This document shows positions 9,904-17,403 of a DNA stretch of 64,000 bases, piece after piece. The stretch is taken from the NCBI RefSeq assembly GCF_028736175.1, contig NZ_CP117880.1, positions 1,364,001 to 1,428,000 on the forward strand, given 5' to 3'. Position 1 is the stretch's first letter. Each line of letters starts with the position of its first letter. The notes under the pieces are model-generated. The model ran no database searches. It worked only from the letters and a program-made list of their open reading frames with translations, and was not told where the DNA came from. Source of the DNA: Sphingobacterium oryzagri (GTDB lineage: Bacteria > Bacteroidota > Bacteroidia > Sphingobacteriales > Sphingobacteriaceae). Made by a program: the position numbers and the translations under genes.

Positions 9904-10776
9904 ATGTGGAATAATAAGTTGGATATCTACGAAAAGGAATGGCTAGACGTGGTGTTTTGTGCACGAAATAGAACGTATGGTGCTTACGATTTACGTAAAA
10001 ATGCCGCATCTGCCACAAATAAGGCCTTGTTTATCGTGACTGGCGTAGTCGCATTGCTGATTGGCGGAAAAATAACGTACGATCATATGCCTAAGTCGGT
10101 CGATCCGGTAACGACCTATGCGGAAATGCCTTTGGTGCTAACCGAAGAGATTAACATACCCGAGGAAAAGGAAGAGGAGATTATCATTCCCCAGGAAAAA
10201 GCTGTGCAAAAGATTGCACAAGATCAGCCGGCAATAGATCTGGTGCGTTTTGTCGAGCCAGAAGTTACCGATAGCCGAAAGGTAACGGAAGATGTGGCCA
10301 CGCAGGAAGATATGAAAGATAAGATGACGGCGCGTATTTCACTTAAAAAAGTATCAGGTGGTTCGTTTATTGCGCGCGGCGAATTTGGTCCGACCAACCA
10401 AGAAGGTAATATGACCGGAAATACAAGCGGCGAACTACATGGCGGCGTTTCCAACAGTGATGCGCTGTTTGAGCAGGTGGAGGTCATGCCTGAGCCTCCG
10501 GGCGGTATGAGCGCTTTTGTGCAATGGGTTGGCAAAAGCTACAATTATCCCGATGCCGCGCTTCAGCAAGGTATTAAAGGCAGCGTACTCGTTTCGTTTG
10601 TCGTGGAGCGCGATGGCAGTTTAACCGACTTAAAGATTGTACGCGATCTCCGTTATGGCACAGGAGAAGAAGCCTTACGCGTGCTTCGAAAGGCAAAGAA
10701 ATGGTCGCCCGGCATACAAAACGGCAGAAAGGTACGTGTCAGCTATACATTGCCGATTACGTTGAGTACCATCTAA
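9904..10776 (+). CDS. TonB family energy transducer
   Basis: Inner-membrane/periplasmic protein of 290 residues. It has a cytoplasmic N-terminus with the Bacteroidota pattern RNRTYGAYDLRKNA, one membrane helix at about residues 38-58 (ALFIVTGVVALLIGGKITY), an acidic Glu/Pro-rich stretch (NIPEEKEEEIIIPQEK), and a C-terminal TonB domain (YPDAALQQGIKGSVLVSFVV, GTGEEALRVLRKAKKWSPG, VSYTLPI). The known role is to carry proton-motive energy from ExbBD to TonB-dependent receptors, such as the SusC-type receptor at the left of the window. No exbB or exbD is adjacent. A clear intrinsic terminator follows (10815-10838), so it appears monocistronic. Confidence 0.93.
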   Translation: MWNNKLDIYEKEWLDVVFCARNRTYGAYDLRKNAASATNKALFIVTGVVALLIGGKITYDHMPKSVDPVTTYAEMPLVLTEEINIPEEKEEEIIIPQEKAVQKIAQDQPAIDLVRFVEPEVTDSRKVTEDVATQEDMKDKMTARISLKKVSGGSFIARGEFGPTNQEGNMTGNTSGELHGGVSNSDALFEQVEVMPEPPGGMSAFVQWVGKSYNYPDAALQQGIKGSVLVSFVVERDGSLTDLKIVRDLRYGTGEEALRVLRKAKKWSPGIQNGRKVRVSYTLPITLSTI

Positions 10777-10814
10777 ATCTGTGCGTTTGGTTTAGGCGAG
10801 ATGTAGATTACAGG

Positions 10815-10840
10815 AATAGGGCGAAATGCCCTATTTTATT
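10815..10840 (+). terminator. Intrinsic terminator after the TonB gene
   Basis: Perfect 8-bp stem AATAGGGC / GCCCTATT (10815-10822 with 10828-10835), loop GAAAT, followed by a T-rich run. It lies 39 bp after the TonB stop codon. The complementary strand reads into the convergent 131-residue gene and may use the same stem. Confidence 0.75.
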
Positions 10841-10873
10841 TTATAACATTTTTATCTTACCACATTTTTTATT

Positions 10874-11269
10874 TTAAAGCGTTTTGATGAGCTTGTTGAG
10901 CCACAGTTTGATTATCGCAGACACTTCATAGCGTTCATCATGCGCAAAGCGTATCATGATATTTTCCAAATTAGCTAGCATATCGATGTATTCTGGAAAA
11001 TACCCTTCAATATCCCGATAATCCGAGATGATATCAATGATATAGCAATGCGTATCATACTCTAAAAATTTTTGCTGATGATGCTGAGTGGCTTCTATCC
11101 ATTCCAATTCCGACGTAAAGCCCGACATAATGTGTTTGTCGCAAACCTGTTTATAAGTCTGTCTCGATTGTACAAGTTCATGGCGTACAGATTCTTTTTG
11201 GTTGATTAGCTCCTCGAAAATAGTGGACAGTTTGTCCTGGATTTCGACCTCTCTAGAGATTATTGTCAT
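10874..11269 (-). CDS. Hypothetical protein, 131 aa, mostly helical
   Basis: Protein of 131 residues beginning MTIISREVEIQDKLSTIFEEL, rich in Glu, Gln, His and Ile. It has no signal peptide, no membrane segment and no Cys pair suggesting a metal site. Predicted to be mainly alpha-helical. I do not recognise the family. It is convergent with the TonB gene and divergent from cutC, so it is a single-gene unit. The leader is AT-rich without an obvious ribosome-binding site, as usual for Bacteroidota. Confidence 0.65.
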   Translation of the reverse strand: MTIISREVEIQDKLSTIFEELINQKESVRHELVQSRQTYKQVCDKHIMSGFTSELEWIEATQHHQQKFLEYDTHCYIIDIISDYRDIEGYFPEYIDMLANLENIMIRFAHDERYEVSAIIKLWLNKLIKTL

Positions 11270-11449
11270 GACGAATAATTTTAAAGATTCTACTTTGCAC
11301 TATTAGGCGCGAGTTTTTATAACAAATTAGGTCGTGATAAGGTTTTTATATTTTTGAAATAATTGTTTGATCTGCTGCGTTTTATCTTAATTCAATAAAA
11401 AATAACGCATCAGGCTATTTATAAACGATAAAATGCTCATTTTTGAATT

Positions 11450-12205
11450 ATGATTGGTAAGGAAAAAGAAATTAGCGGCATTAAATTGGAGATTTGCTCC
11501 AACTCATCGCATTCGGCCGTGCAGGCACAGCTGGGGGGGGCAAGTCGCGTCGAATTTTGTCAAAATTTGGAAAATGGCGGTATCACGCCGTCATATGCGC
11601 AAATTAAGCGCGCACGCAATTTACTCAGCATCGGAATGCACGTGTTGATCCGCCCGCGTGGTGGTGATTTTGTGTATAGCCAGGCTGAGTTTGAGGAGAT
11701 GGAACTTGATATTGCCTTTTGCAAGGAAGCTGGTTGTGATGGCATTGTTACGGGAATTTTATTGCCTGATGGCACCGTTGATAAGGTGCGCAATGCGGCA
11801 CTGGTCGCTTTGGCCAAGCCGATGACTGTTGTTTTTCACCGAGCTTTCGATCGCACACGCGATGCAAAAGAAGCGTTGGAAGACATTATTTCGCTCGGTT
11901 TTGATCGTATACTCACATCGGGTTTGAAAAATACCGCAGACGAAGGGAAAGTATTGCTGAAACAATTGATAGAACAGGCAGATGGTCGTATTGAAGTGAT
12001 GCCGGGCGCGGGTGTGACCGCAAATAACATCGACGATATTCTTTCCTATACGGGCGCAACCTCGATCCACAGCTCGGCAAAGGTTGCACTTAACTCGCGG
12101 ATGACATTCGAATCAACGGATTTGGATGGTATGAATGAGCCTACATGGGAAACTTCCAAGGGAAAGGTCGAAGAACTGGTAGAACACCTGCAAAAGCGCG
12201 GATAG
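11450..12205 (+). CDS. cutC: CutC family protein (copper homeostasis)
   Basis: Protein of 251 residues matching the CutC TIM-barrel family: LEICSNSSHSAVQAQ near the start, GGASRVEFCQNLENGGITPS, VLIRPRGGDFVYS, CDGIVTGILLPDGTVD, VVFHRAFD, and GRIEVMPGAGV near the end. CutC was first linked to copper tolerance in E. coli, but its biochemical role is not settled. The length fits the family. A run of eight G residues at 11533-11540 lies inside the early coding region (Leu-Gly-Gly-Ala). No copper transporter or regulator is adjacent. A perfect palindromic terminator follows at 12371-12406. Confidence 0.92.
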   Translation: MIGKEKEISGIKLEICSNSSHSAVQAQLGGASRVEFCQNLENGGITPSYAQIKRARNLLSIGMHVLIRPRGGDFVYSQAEFEEMELDIAFCKEAGCDGIVTGILLPDGTVDKVRNAALVALAKPMTVVFHRAFDRTRDAKEALEDIISLGFDRILTSGLKNTADEGKVLLKQLIEQADGRIEVMPGAGVTANNIDDILSYTGATSIHSSAKVALNSRMTFESTDLDGMNEPTWETSKGKVEELVEHLQKRG

Positions 12206-12370
12206 CGCTTGGAGGGCAGGAGCGTTAATAAAATAACGGTTTTTAAGTTTTCATGATCGCTACTTATGAGGATCGCTATGATGGTTATGCGAGCGTTAAT
12301 AGTGAGCCTTTGCAATAAACCGGATCGCTTTCAGCCGCTATAAAGGTTCTCGATTAACTAACGACCTTCA

Positions 12371-12406
12371 ATAAAAAAAGGAGAACGATCGTTCTCCTTT
12401 TTTTAT
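12371..12406. terminator. Bidirectional terminator between cutC and the 59-aa gene
   Basis: A perfect 36-nt palindrome made of a run of seven A, GGAGAAC, GATC, GTTCTCC and a run of seven T. Read on either strand it gives a G+C-containing stem with an A tract before and a T tract after. It lies between the convergent cutC and the minus-strand small gene that ends at 12425, so it can serve both. Confidence 0.85.
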
Positions 12407-12424
12407 TTCTTCACTTACAAAAGC

Positions 12425-12604
12425 TTATTTAGCTTCGTTCGCTAAAGCGTTTAAGATTTCGTCATTTTTAACGATCTGACTTTTCTTAGGCATTTGGCTT
12501 CTTGAACCTAATTCAATGTTGCGGCCTAATTTCAAGAACTGTACTTCCACGCGTGAAACAGTCTTATTTCTTCTATCTTTTCTTTTTAAACGTGTAACTC
12601 CCAT
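12425..12604 (-). CDS. Small basic protein, 59 aa, unknown function
   Basis: Encodes MGVTRLKRKDRRNKTVSRVE and continues VQFLKLGRNIELGSRSQ with a short C-terminal tail ending NALANEAK. I prefer ATG 12604 over the upstream in-frame start at 12628, because the latter leaves only a few bases after the tRNA gene. The N-terminal half is strongly Lys/Arg-rich, suggesting RNA or ribosome binding (inference). It looks like a small protein conserved in Sphingobacteriales, but I cannot name a family. It lies 31 bp downstream of tRNA-Cys on the same strand and probably shares its promoter. Confidence 0.75.
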   Translation of the reverse strand: MGVTRLKRKDRRNKTVSRVEVQFLKLGRNIELGSRSQMPKKSQIVKNDEILNALANEAK

Positions 12605-12635
12605 TGTTATATATCTTTTTATTGTCAATAAAACG

Positions 12636-12706
12636 AGGTCGGAAGCGGATTCGAACCGCTGTAGGAGGTTTTGCAGACCTCAGCCTAGCCACTCGGCCAT
12701 CCGACC
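12636..12706 (-). tRNA. tRNA-Cys (GCA)
   Basis: A 71-nt cloverleaf read on the minus strand. The acceptor stem is GGTCGGA pairing with TCCGACC and the discriminator base is T. The anticodon stem-loop is GAGGT-CTGCAAA-ACCTC with anticodon GCA, and the T-arm contains GGTTCGAATCC. CCA is not encoded. A TATTTTTG promoter element lies 20 bp before its 5' end. Confidence 0.97.
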
Positions 12707-12726
12707 CTTTATCCCCGAAGGGAATG

Positions 12727-12758
12727 CAAAAATATAATTTACTTTTGATATTTACAAC
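12727..12758 (-). promoter_or_regulatory. Bacteroidota-type promoter for tRNA-Cys and the 59-aa gene
   Basis: Minus-strand TATTTTTG (12727-12734) fits the Bacteroidota -7 consensus TAnnTTTG. A GTTG sequence (12755-12758) lies 20 bp upstream at the -33 position. The spacing to the tRNA 5' end is as expected for a tRNA promoter. Confidence 0.65.
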
Positions 12759-12957
12759 GCTTCCATCAAAAAGATTTATTAAAAATTTCTGCCTCCACGC
12801 TGTTCGCTTCTCCTCGATGAAGTAATAAGCCAGATTGTTCGTTGTTTCGTAATTTAATTTATTGAATATCAGTTTTTTATGTTGTATTAAATCTTTGTTA
12901 AGTTATTTTGGTCTGAATGTTGCAAGGTGTTGATTGTAAAAACAAAAAACAAAGGAT

Positions 12958-13584
12958 ATGAAAAAGATTTTACTTTCTCTAGGAGCGGCGTTATTATTAG
13001 CTGCAGGCGCGCAAGCGCAAACGAGCTGGGGTTTAAAGGCTGGTGTCAACTTAGGTAAATATAGTAACTTTGGCGATGACCAAAAAAATAACACGTCTTT
13101 CCACGTGACCGGTTTTGCGGATGTTCCTGTAGCTGCTAATTTTTCCATTCAGCCAGGAGTATCTTTGCAAGGTAAAGGAACGCGCTTCTTTGAAGATTAT
13201 GAAGGATTCGGCTATGGCGAGTTTTCACGTAACGTGATGTCTGTTGAGATCCCTGTAAACGCCGTTTACTGGATCCCTGCTGGATCGGGTAGTGTATTTT
13301 TAGGTGCAGGTCCATACATTGGTTTCAATGTGAGTGGCAAAGAGAGACTGCGAGGCGATATCGGTAACTTCAGCGGACAAACAGAATGGGATTTGGATTT
13401 CTCAGGCGATGATCGCGATATGAACGTTATAGATGCCGGAGCTAACTTTATGGCTGGTTACAAACTAGCGAATGGCTTTCTTCTTAACGCAGGTTACAAC
13501 CTGGGTTTAACACAACTGGTTCCTGGTTTCGACAACAAAGTATCCAACCGTGTTTGGTCTTTTGGCGTAGGTTTCCAATTCTAA
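12958..13584 (+). CDS. Small outer-membrane beta-barrel protein (PorT/OmpW-like fold)
   Basis: Protein of 208 residues with a clean signal peptide (MKKILLSLGAALLLAAGAQA, cleaved before QT). Amphipathic strands follow: WGLKAGVNLGKYSN, FHVTGFADVPV, FSIQPGVSLQGKGT, VEIPVNAVYWIP, VFLGAGPYIGFNVSG. It ends with aromatic Phe (VWSFGVGFQF), the outer-membrane insertion signature. This matches the porin-family outer-membrane beta-barrel group that is abundant in Bacteroidota. The specific role is unknown. It is a single-gene unit, convergent with rpsJ, and separated from it by a strong hairpin. Confidence 0.85.
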   Translation: MKKILLSLGAALLLAAGAQAQTSWGLKAGVNLGKYSNFGDDQKNNTSFHVTGFADVPVAANFSIQPGVSLQGKGTRFFEDYEGFGYGEFSRNVMSVEIPVNAVYWIPAGSGSVFLGAGPYIGFNVSGKERLRGDIGNFSGQTEWDLDFSGDDRDMNVIDAGANFMAGYKLANGFLLNAGYNLGLTQLVPGFDNKVSNRVWSFGVGFQF

Positions 13585-13603
13585 GGAAAAATCATTACAA
13601 CGT

Positions 13604-13640
13604 AAAAGAGGCCACCGAATCCGGTGGCCTCTTTTATTTT
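13604..13640. terminator. Bidirectional terminator between the barrel gene and rpsJ
   Basis: Perfect 14-bp stem AAAAGAGGCCACCG (13604-13617) with CGGTGGCCTCTTTT (13622-13635), loop AATC. It is T-rich on the plus strand and A-flanked on the other, so it works for both convergent genes. It marks the end of the str operon after rpsJ. Confidence 0.9.
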
Positions 13641-13659
13641 TTTTCAGTATTGAAATCTA

Positions 13660-13965
13660 TCACACTTTGATTTCTACTTCAACGCCTGAAGGCAATTCAA
13701 GTTTCATCAAGGCATCAACAGTTTTAGAGTTTGAAGAGTAGATGTCTAACAATCTCTTGTAAGCACACAATTGGAATTGCTCACGTGCTTTCTTGTTAAC
13801 GTGTGGTGAACGTAAAACCGTGTAGATTTTTTTCTCCGTAGGCAATGGAATAGGACCACTAACAACTGCACCTGTAGGTTTTACTGTTTTTACGATTTTC
13901 TCAGCTGACTTGTCAACCAAATTGTAATCGTAAGATTTCAATTTAATTCTGATTCTTTGGCTCAT
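13660..13965 (-). CDS. rpsJ: 30S ribosomal protein S10
   Basis: 101 residues, the normal size. Starts [20 protein letters not shown] and contains [33 protein letters not shown] in typical S10 order, ending [12 protein letters not shown]10 is part of the 30S head and, with NusB, a transcription antitermination factor. It is last in the order rpsL-rpsG-fusA-rpsJ. Downstream there is a terminator and a convergent unrelated gene instead of rplC, so the S10 operon proper is not joined here. Confidence 0.98.
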   Translation of the reverse strand: MSQRIRIKLKSYDYNLVDKSAEKIVKTVKPTGAVVSGPIPLPTEKKIYTVLRSPHVNKKAREQFQLCAYKRLLDIYSSNSKTVDALMKLELPSGVEVEIKV

Positions 13966-13983
13966 TTTATTTGTTTTTAAGAT

Positions 13984-14017
13984 GACCTCCCGTTAGAGCT
14001 ATTCACAACAGGAGGTC
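13984..14017 (-). other. Intercistronic hairpin between fusA and rpsJ
   Basis: In the transcript, GACCTCC and GGAGGTC (7 bp perfect) enclose a further GTT/AAC pairing separated by one mismatch, with a 12-nt loop. No T tract follows, so it is not a standard terminator. It may be a processing, stability or translational-control element for rpsJ. Confidence 0.5.
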
Positions 14018-14038
14018 GGTTTATTTTTAAAATAAGGA

Positions 14039-16162
14039 TTATTCTACAGATCCTTTAATTTTACCTTTTGATTTCGCGATTACTTCTTCAGCAACGTTAC
14101 GAGGAGCTTCTTCGTAGTGATCGAATTCCATTGTAGATGTTGCACGGCCCGAAGTGATTGTACGTAATTGTGTTACGTAACCAAACATTTCGGAAAGAGG
14201 TACTAACGCTTTAATTACTTGCGCACCGTTACGAGAGTCAAGACCTTGCATCTGACCACGACGACGGTTCAAGTCACCCATAACGTCACCCATGTTTTCT
14301 TCTGGTGTAAGAACCTCAATTTTCATGATTGGTTCCATCAACACTGGAGAACATTTAGGCAATGCTTCACGGTATGCTTGACGGCCTGCTAATTCGAAAG
14401 ATAAAGAGTCTGAATCGACTGCGTGGAATGAACCATCAATCAAACGAACTTTCATTCCCGATAGTGGATATCCAGCAAGGATACCGTTTTTCATCGATGT
14501 TTCGAATCCTTTTTGAACAGAAGGAATAAATTCTTTTGGAATTTTACCACCCACGATTTCGTTTACGAATTGCAGTGGAGATTTGCTCAAATCGTGATCT
14601 TCGTCAGCCGGAGAAATAACAACTTTGATGTCCGCAAATTTACCGCGACCACCTGATTGTTTTTTGAATACCTCGCGGTGCTCTGTTGTACCGTTGATAG
14701 ACTCTTTGTAAGATACTTGTGGCGCACCTTGGTTTACTTCCACTTTGAATTCACGTTTCAAACGGTCGATCAAGATTTCTAAGTGAAGCTCACCCATACC
14801 TGAGATAACTGTTTGACCAGTCTCTTCGTCAGATTTTACAACGAATGTAGGATCTTCTTCCGCCAATTTACCCAAACCAATACCTAGTTTATCCACGTCA
14901 GCTTGCGTTTTAGGCTCAATAGCTAAACCGATAACCGGCTCAGGGAATACCATCGACTCTAATACGATAGGTGATTTTTCATCACATAACGTATCACCTG
15001 TTTTGATATCCTTGAAACCTACTACCGCACCGATATCACCAGCTTCGATAAAAGGAATAGGATTTTGCTTGTTAGCGTGCATTTGGAAGATACGCGAGAT
15101 ACGCTCTTTGTTTCCTGAACGTGTGTTCAAAACATAAGAACCTGCATCTAACTTACCTGAGTAAGCACGGATAAAACACAAACGACCTACGAATGGATCT
15201 GTTGCAATTTTAAAACCTAAAGCTGCGAAAGGCTCGCTGGTGCTTGGTTTACGCAACAACTCTTCGCCAGAGTCAGGGTGCGTACCTTTTACACCTTCTG
15301 AATCTAAAGGTGAAGGCAATAATTCCATCACAAGATCCAACATCGTTTGTACACCTTTGTTTTTGAAAGATGAACCACAAACCATAGGAACGATAGAGTT
15401 ATCTAGTACAGCCGCACGTAGCGCGTTTAAAATTTCGCGCTCTGTCAATGAGTTAGGATCTTCGAAGAATTTCTCCATCAAAGTTTCATCATATCCAGCA
15501 ACAGCTTCTAATAATTTCTCCCGGTATTCAGCAACTTCCTCCAGCATATCTTCTGGGATAGGCACTTCGGTAAAGGTCATTCCTTTATCGTGCTCATTCC
15601 ATACGATACCACGGTTATTGATCAAGTCAACAACACCTGTGAAAGAATCTTCCGCACCGATAGGCAGTTGTAGCGCTACCGCGTCAGAACCTAACATAGA
15701 TTTTACTTGACCAACGACTTTCAAGAAGTCTGCGCCAGAACGGTCCATTTTGTTAACAAAACCGATACGAGGCACTTTATAGTTATCTGCTAGTCTCCAG
15801 TTTGTCTCCGATTGAGGTTCAACACCATCTACCGCCGAGAAAAGGAAAACTAATCCGTCTAGTACACGTAAAGAACGATTTACCTCAACGGTGAAATCCA
15901 CGTGTCCTGGAGTATCAATTACGTTTACTTGGTATTTGTTACCACGGTATTGCCAGAATACAGTAGTCGCAGCAGAAGTGATCGTGATACCACGCTCAGC
16001 CTCTTGCTCCATCCAGTCCATTGTTGAAGCACCTTCGTGTACCTCACCAATTTTGTGGTTAACACCTGAGTAGTAAAGAATACGCTCAGTTGTCGTTGTT
16101 TTACCAGCATCAATGTGGGCAGCGATACCGATGTTTCTAGTGAATTTTAAATCTCTTGCCAT
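14039..16162 (-). CDS. fusA: Translation elongation factor G
   Basis: 707 residues from ATG 16162 ([20 protein letters not shown]). The open frame extends 23 codons upstream, but the MARDL start is the family start. The GTPase domain shows the P-loop [12 protein letters not shown], the switch [18 protein letters not shown] and NKMDRSG. Domains II-V follow, including [21 protein letters not shown] catalyses ribosomal translocation and, with RRF, recycling. It lies in the str operon between rpsG and rpsJ with hairpins on both flanks. Nothing marks it as an EF-G2 paralogue; its position makes it the main copy. Confidence 0.98.
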   Translation of the reverse strand: MARDLKFTRNIGIAAHIDAGKTTTTERILYYSGVNHKIGEVHEGASTMDWMEQEAERGITITSAATTVFWQYRGNKYQVNVIDTPGHVDFTVEVNRSLRVLDGLVFLFSAVDGVEPQSETNWRLADNYKVPRIGFVNKMDRSGADFLKVVGQVKSMLGSDAVALQLPIGAEDSFTGVVDLINNRGIVWNEHDKGMTFTEVPIPEDMLEEVAEYREKLLEAVAGYDETLMEKFFEDPNSLTEREILNALRAAVLDNSIVPMVCGSSFKNKGVQTMLDLVMELLPSPLDSEGVKGTHPDSGEELLRKPSTSEPFAALGFKIATDPFVGRLCFIRAYSGKLDAGSYVLNTRSGNKERISRIFQMHANKQNPIPFIEAGDIGAVVGFKDIKTGDTLCDEKSPIVLESMVFPEPVIGLAIEPKTQADVDKLGIGLGKLAEEDPTFVVKSDEETGQTVISGMGELHLEILIDRLKREFKVEVNQGAPQVSYKESINGTTEHREVFKKQSGGRGKFADIKVVISPADEDHDLSKSPLQFVNEIVGGKIPKEFIPSVQKGFETSMKNGILAGYPLSGMKVRLIDGSFHAVDSDSLSFELAGRQAYREALPKCSPVLMEPIMKIEVLTPEENMGDVMGDLNRRRGQMQGLDSRNGAQVIKALVPLSEMFGYVTQLRTITSGRATSTMEFDHYEEAPRNVAEEVIAKSKGKIKGSVE

Positions 16163-16227
16163 AATATATTTATGCAGTTTGCTTTGAAAGCTTGTTTTTG
16201 TGCAATGTTTTTTTGAAAGAAATAAGT

Positions 16228-16272
16228 ACACCGACTGTAATAAGGCTTAAGGCGCTTATTGACAGTCGGTGT
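16228..16272 (-). other. Long intercistronic hairpin between rpsG and fusA
   Basis: ACACCGACTGT (16228-16238) pairs perfectly with ACAGTCGGTGT (16262-16272). Inside it a further 6 bp, AATAAG/CTTATT, pair after a one-base bulge, leaving a 10-nt loop. The 17-bp structure lies in the 138-bp rpsG-fusA gap. There is no strong T tract after it in transcript direction. By position it could be an attenuator, an RNase processing site, or a ribosomal-protein autoregulation target. Confidence 0.6.
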
Positions 16273-16300
16273 CATCATATTTTATTCGTTGTCTTCAACA

Positions 16301-16768
16301 TTAGAATCTGAAGTGTGAGAACGCTTTGTTAGCTTCCGCCATTTTATGCGTATCTTCTTTCTTCTTCACGGCAGCACCTTCACCTTTAGATGCTGAAATG
16401 ATTTCTCCTGCTAATTTTTCGAACATCGTTTTTTCACCACGTTTGCGTGCGTAAGAAATTAACCATTTCATACCTAAAGCGATTTTACGATCTGGACGAA
16501 CTTCCATAGGAACTTGGAAGTTTGCACCACCAACACGGCGAGATTTAACCTCTACAGCTGGCATAACGTTGTTCAACGCTTTTTTCCAAGCTTCAAGACC
16601 GCTCTCTTGTGTTTTTTGTTCTACTAATTCTACTGCATCGTAAAAAATAGAATATGCTGTGGATTTTTTACCATCTAACATCATATTGTTTACGAAACGT
16701 GTTACCTGAGTATCGTTAAACTTCGGGTCAGGTAAAATGATTCTCTTTTTTGGTTTTGACTTTCTCAT
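16301..16768 (-). CDS. rpsG: 30S ribosomal protein S7
   Basis: 155 residues, normal length. Starts [20 protein letters not shown] and contains [41 protein letters not shown] and [20 protein letters not shown], ending with the AFSHFRF tail. S7 nucleates 30S head assembly and contacts the E-site tRNA. In E. coli S7 represses its own operon; the hairpin just downstream (16228-16272) is a possible but untested site for something similar. It is separated from rpsL by only 19 bp. Confidence 0.98.
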   Translation of the reverse strand: MRKSKPKKRIILPDPKFNDTQVTRFVNNMMLDGKKSTAYSIFYDAVELVEQKTQESGLEAWKKALNNVMPAVEVKSRRVGGANFQVPMEVRPDRKIALGMKWLISYARKRGEKTMFEKLAGEIISASKGEGAAVKKKEDTHKMAEANKAFSHFRF

Positions 16769-16787
16769 TTTCTTTTCCTCCGTTTAA

Positions 16788-17201
16788 TTATTTCTTTTTA
16801 CCTTTTGCAGGTGCCGCTGCTGGCTGTCCTGGTTTAGGGCGTTTTGTTCCGTATTTAGAACGACGTTGGTTACGACCTGCAACACCTGATGTATCTAATG
16901 CACCACGGATGATGTGGTAACGTACACCTGGTAAATCTTTCACACGACCACCACGGATTAACACGATTGAGTGCTCTTGTAAGTTGTGACCTTCACCTGG
17001 GATGTAGGCATTCACCTCTTTACCGTTTGTTAAACGTACACGAGCTACTTTACGCATTGCTGAGTTTGGTTTTTTAGGGGTAGTAGTGTATACACGCGTA
17101 CACACACCTCTTCGCTGTGGACATGAGTCCAACGCTGGCGACTTACTCTTGTCAACCAGAGCTACTCTACCTTTTCTAACTAATTGTTGAATAGTAGGCA
17201 T
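16788..17201 (-). CDS. rpsL: 30S ribosomal protein S12
   Basis: 137 residues. Carries [12 protein letters not shown], the streptomycin-contact loop [18 protein letters not shown] with Lys at the position that is mutated in resistant strains, and the conserved [20 protein letters not shown]. The C-terminus has an Ala/Pro/Lys extension ending KGKKK. It is the first gene of the str operon (rpsL-rpsG-fusA-rpsJ) and is preceded by a good Bacteroidota promoter. Confidence 0.98.
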   Translation of the reverse strand: MPTIQQLVRKGRVALVDKSKSPALDSCPQRRGVCTRVYTTTPKKPNSAMRKVARVRLTNGKEVNAYIPGEGHNLQEHSIVLIRGGRVKDLPGVRYHIIRGALDTSGVAGRNQRRSKYGTKRPKPGQPAAAPAKGKKK

Positions 17202-17251
17202 TTACCTGTTTTTGTTTTTATTTAATTTGTAAAAATTAATTTTAAAGTCCG

Positions 17252-17282
17252 CAAAGATAATGATAAAAAACTAAACTGTAAA
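17252..17282 (-). promoter_or_regulatory. Promoter of the str operon
   Basis: Minus-strand TATCTTTG (17252-17259) matches TAnnTTTG exactly. A TTTA (17279-17282) sits 19 bp upstream where TTTG is expected. It is about 50 bp before the rpsL start. Confidence 0.65.
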
Positions 17283-17340
17283 GTCTTGTGTGTTAATTTT
17301 TTTTGAATAGTCTTTTCATTATCAACAGCTGCAAAACAAA

Positions 17341-17371
17341 CGTCGAAAACATAGGTATTATGCTTTCGACG
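17341..17371 (-). terminator. Putative rnr terminator
   Basis: CGTCGAAA (17341-17348) pairs with TTTCGACG (17364-17371), and CATA/TATG extends the stem after a one-base mismatch. In transcript direction it is followed by TTTGTTTTG. It begins 33 bp after the rnr stop and lies before the rpsL promoter region. Confidence 0.6.
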
Positions 17372-17403
17372 TGTTTACAGCAAGGGCTGTAGTTTTTGTG
17401 GGT

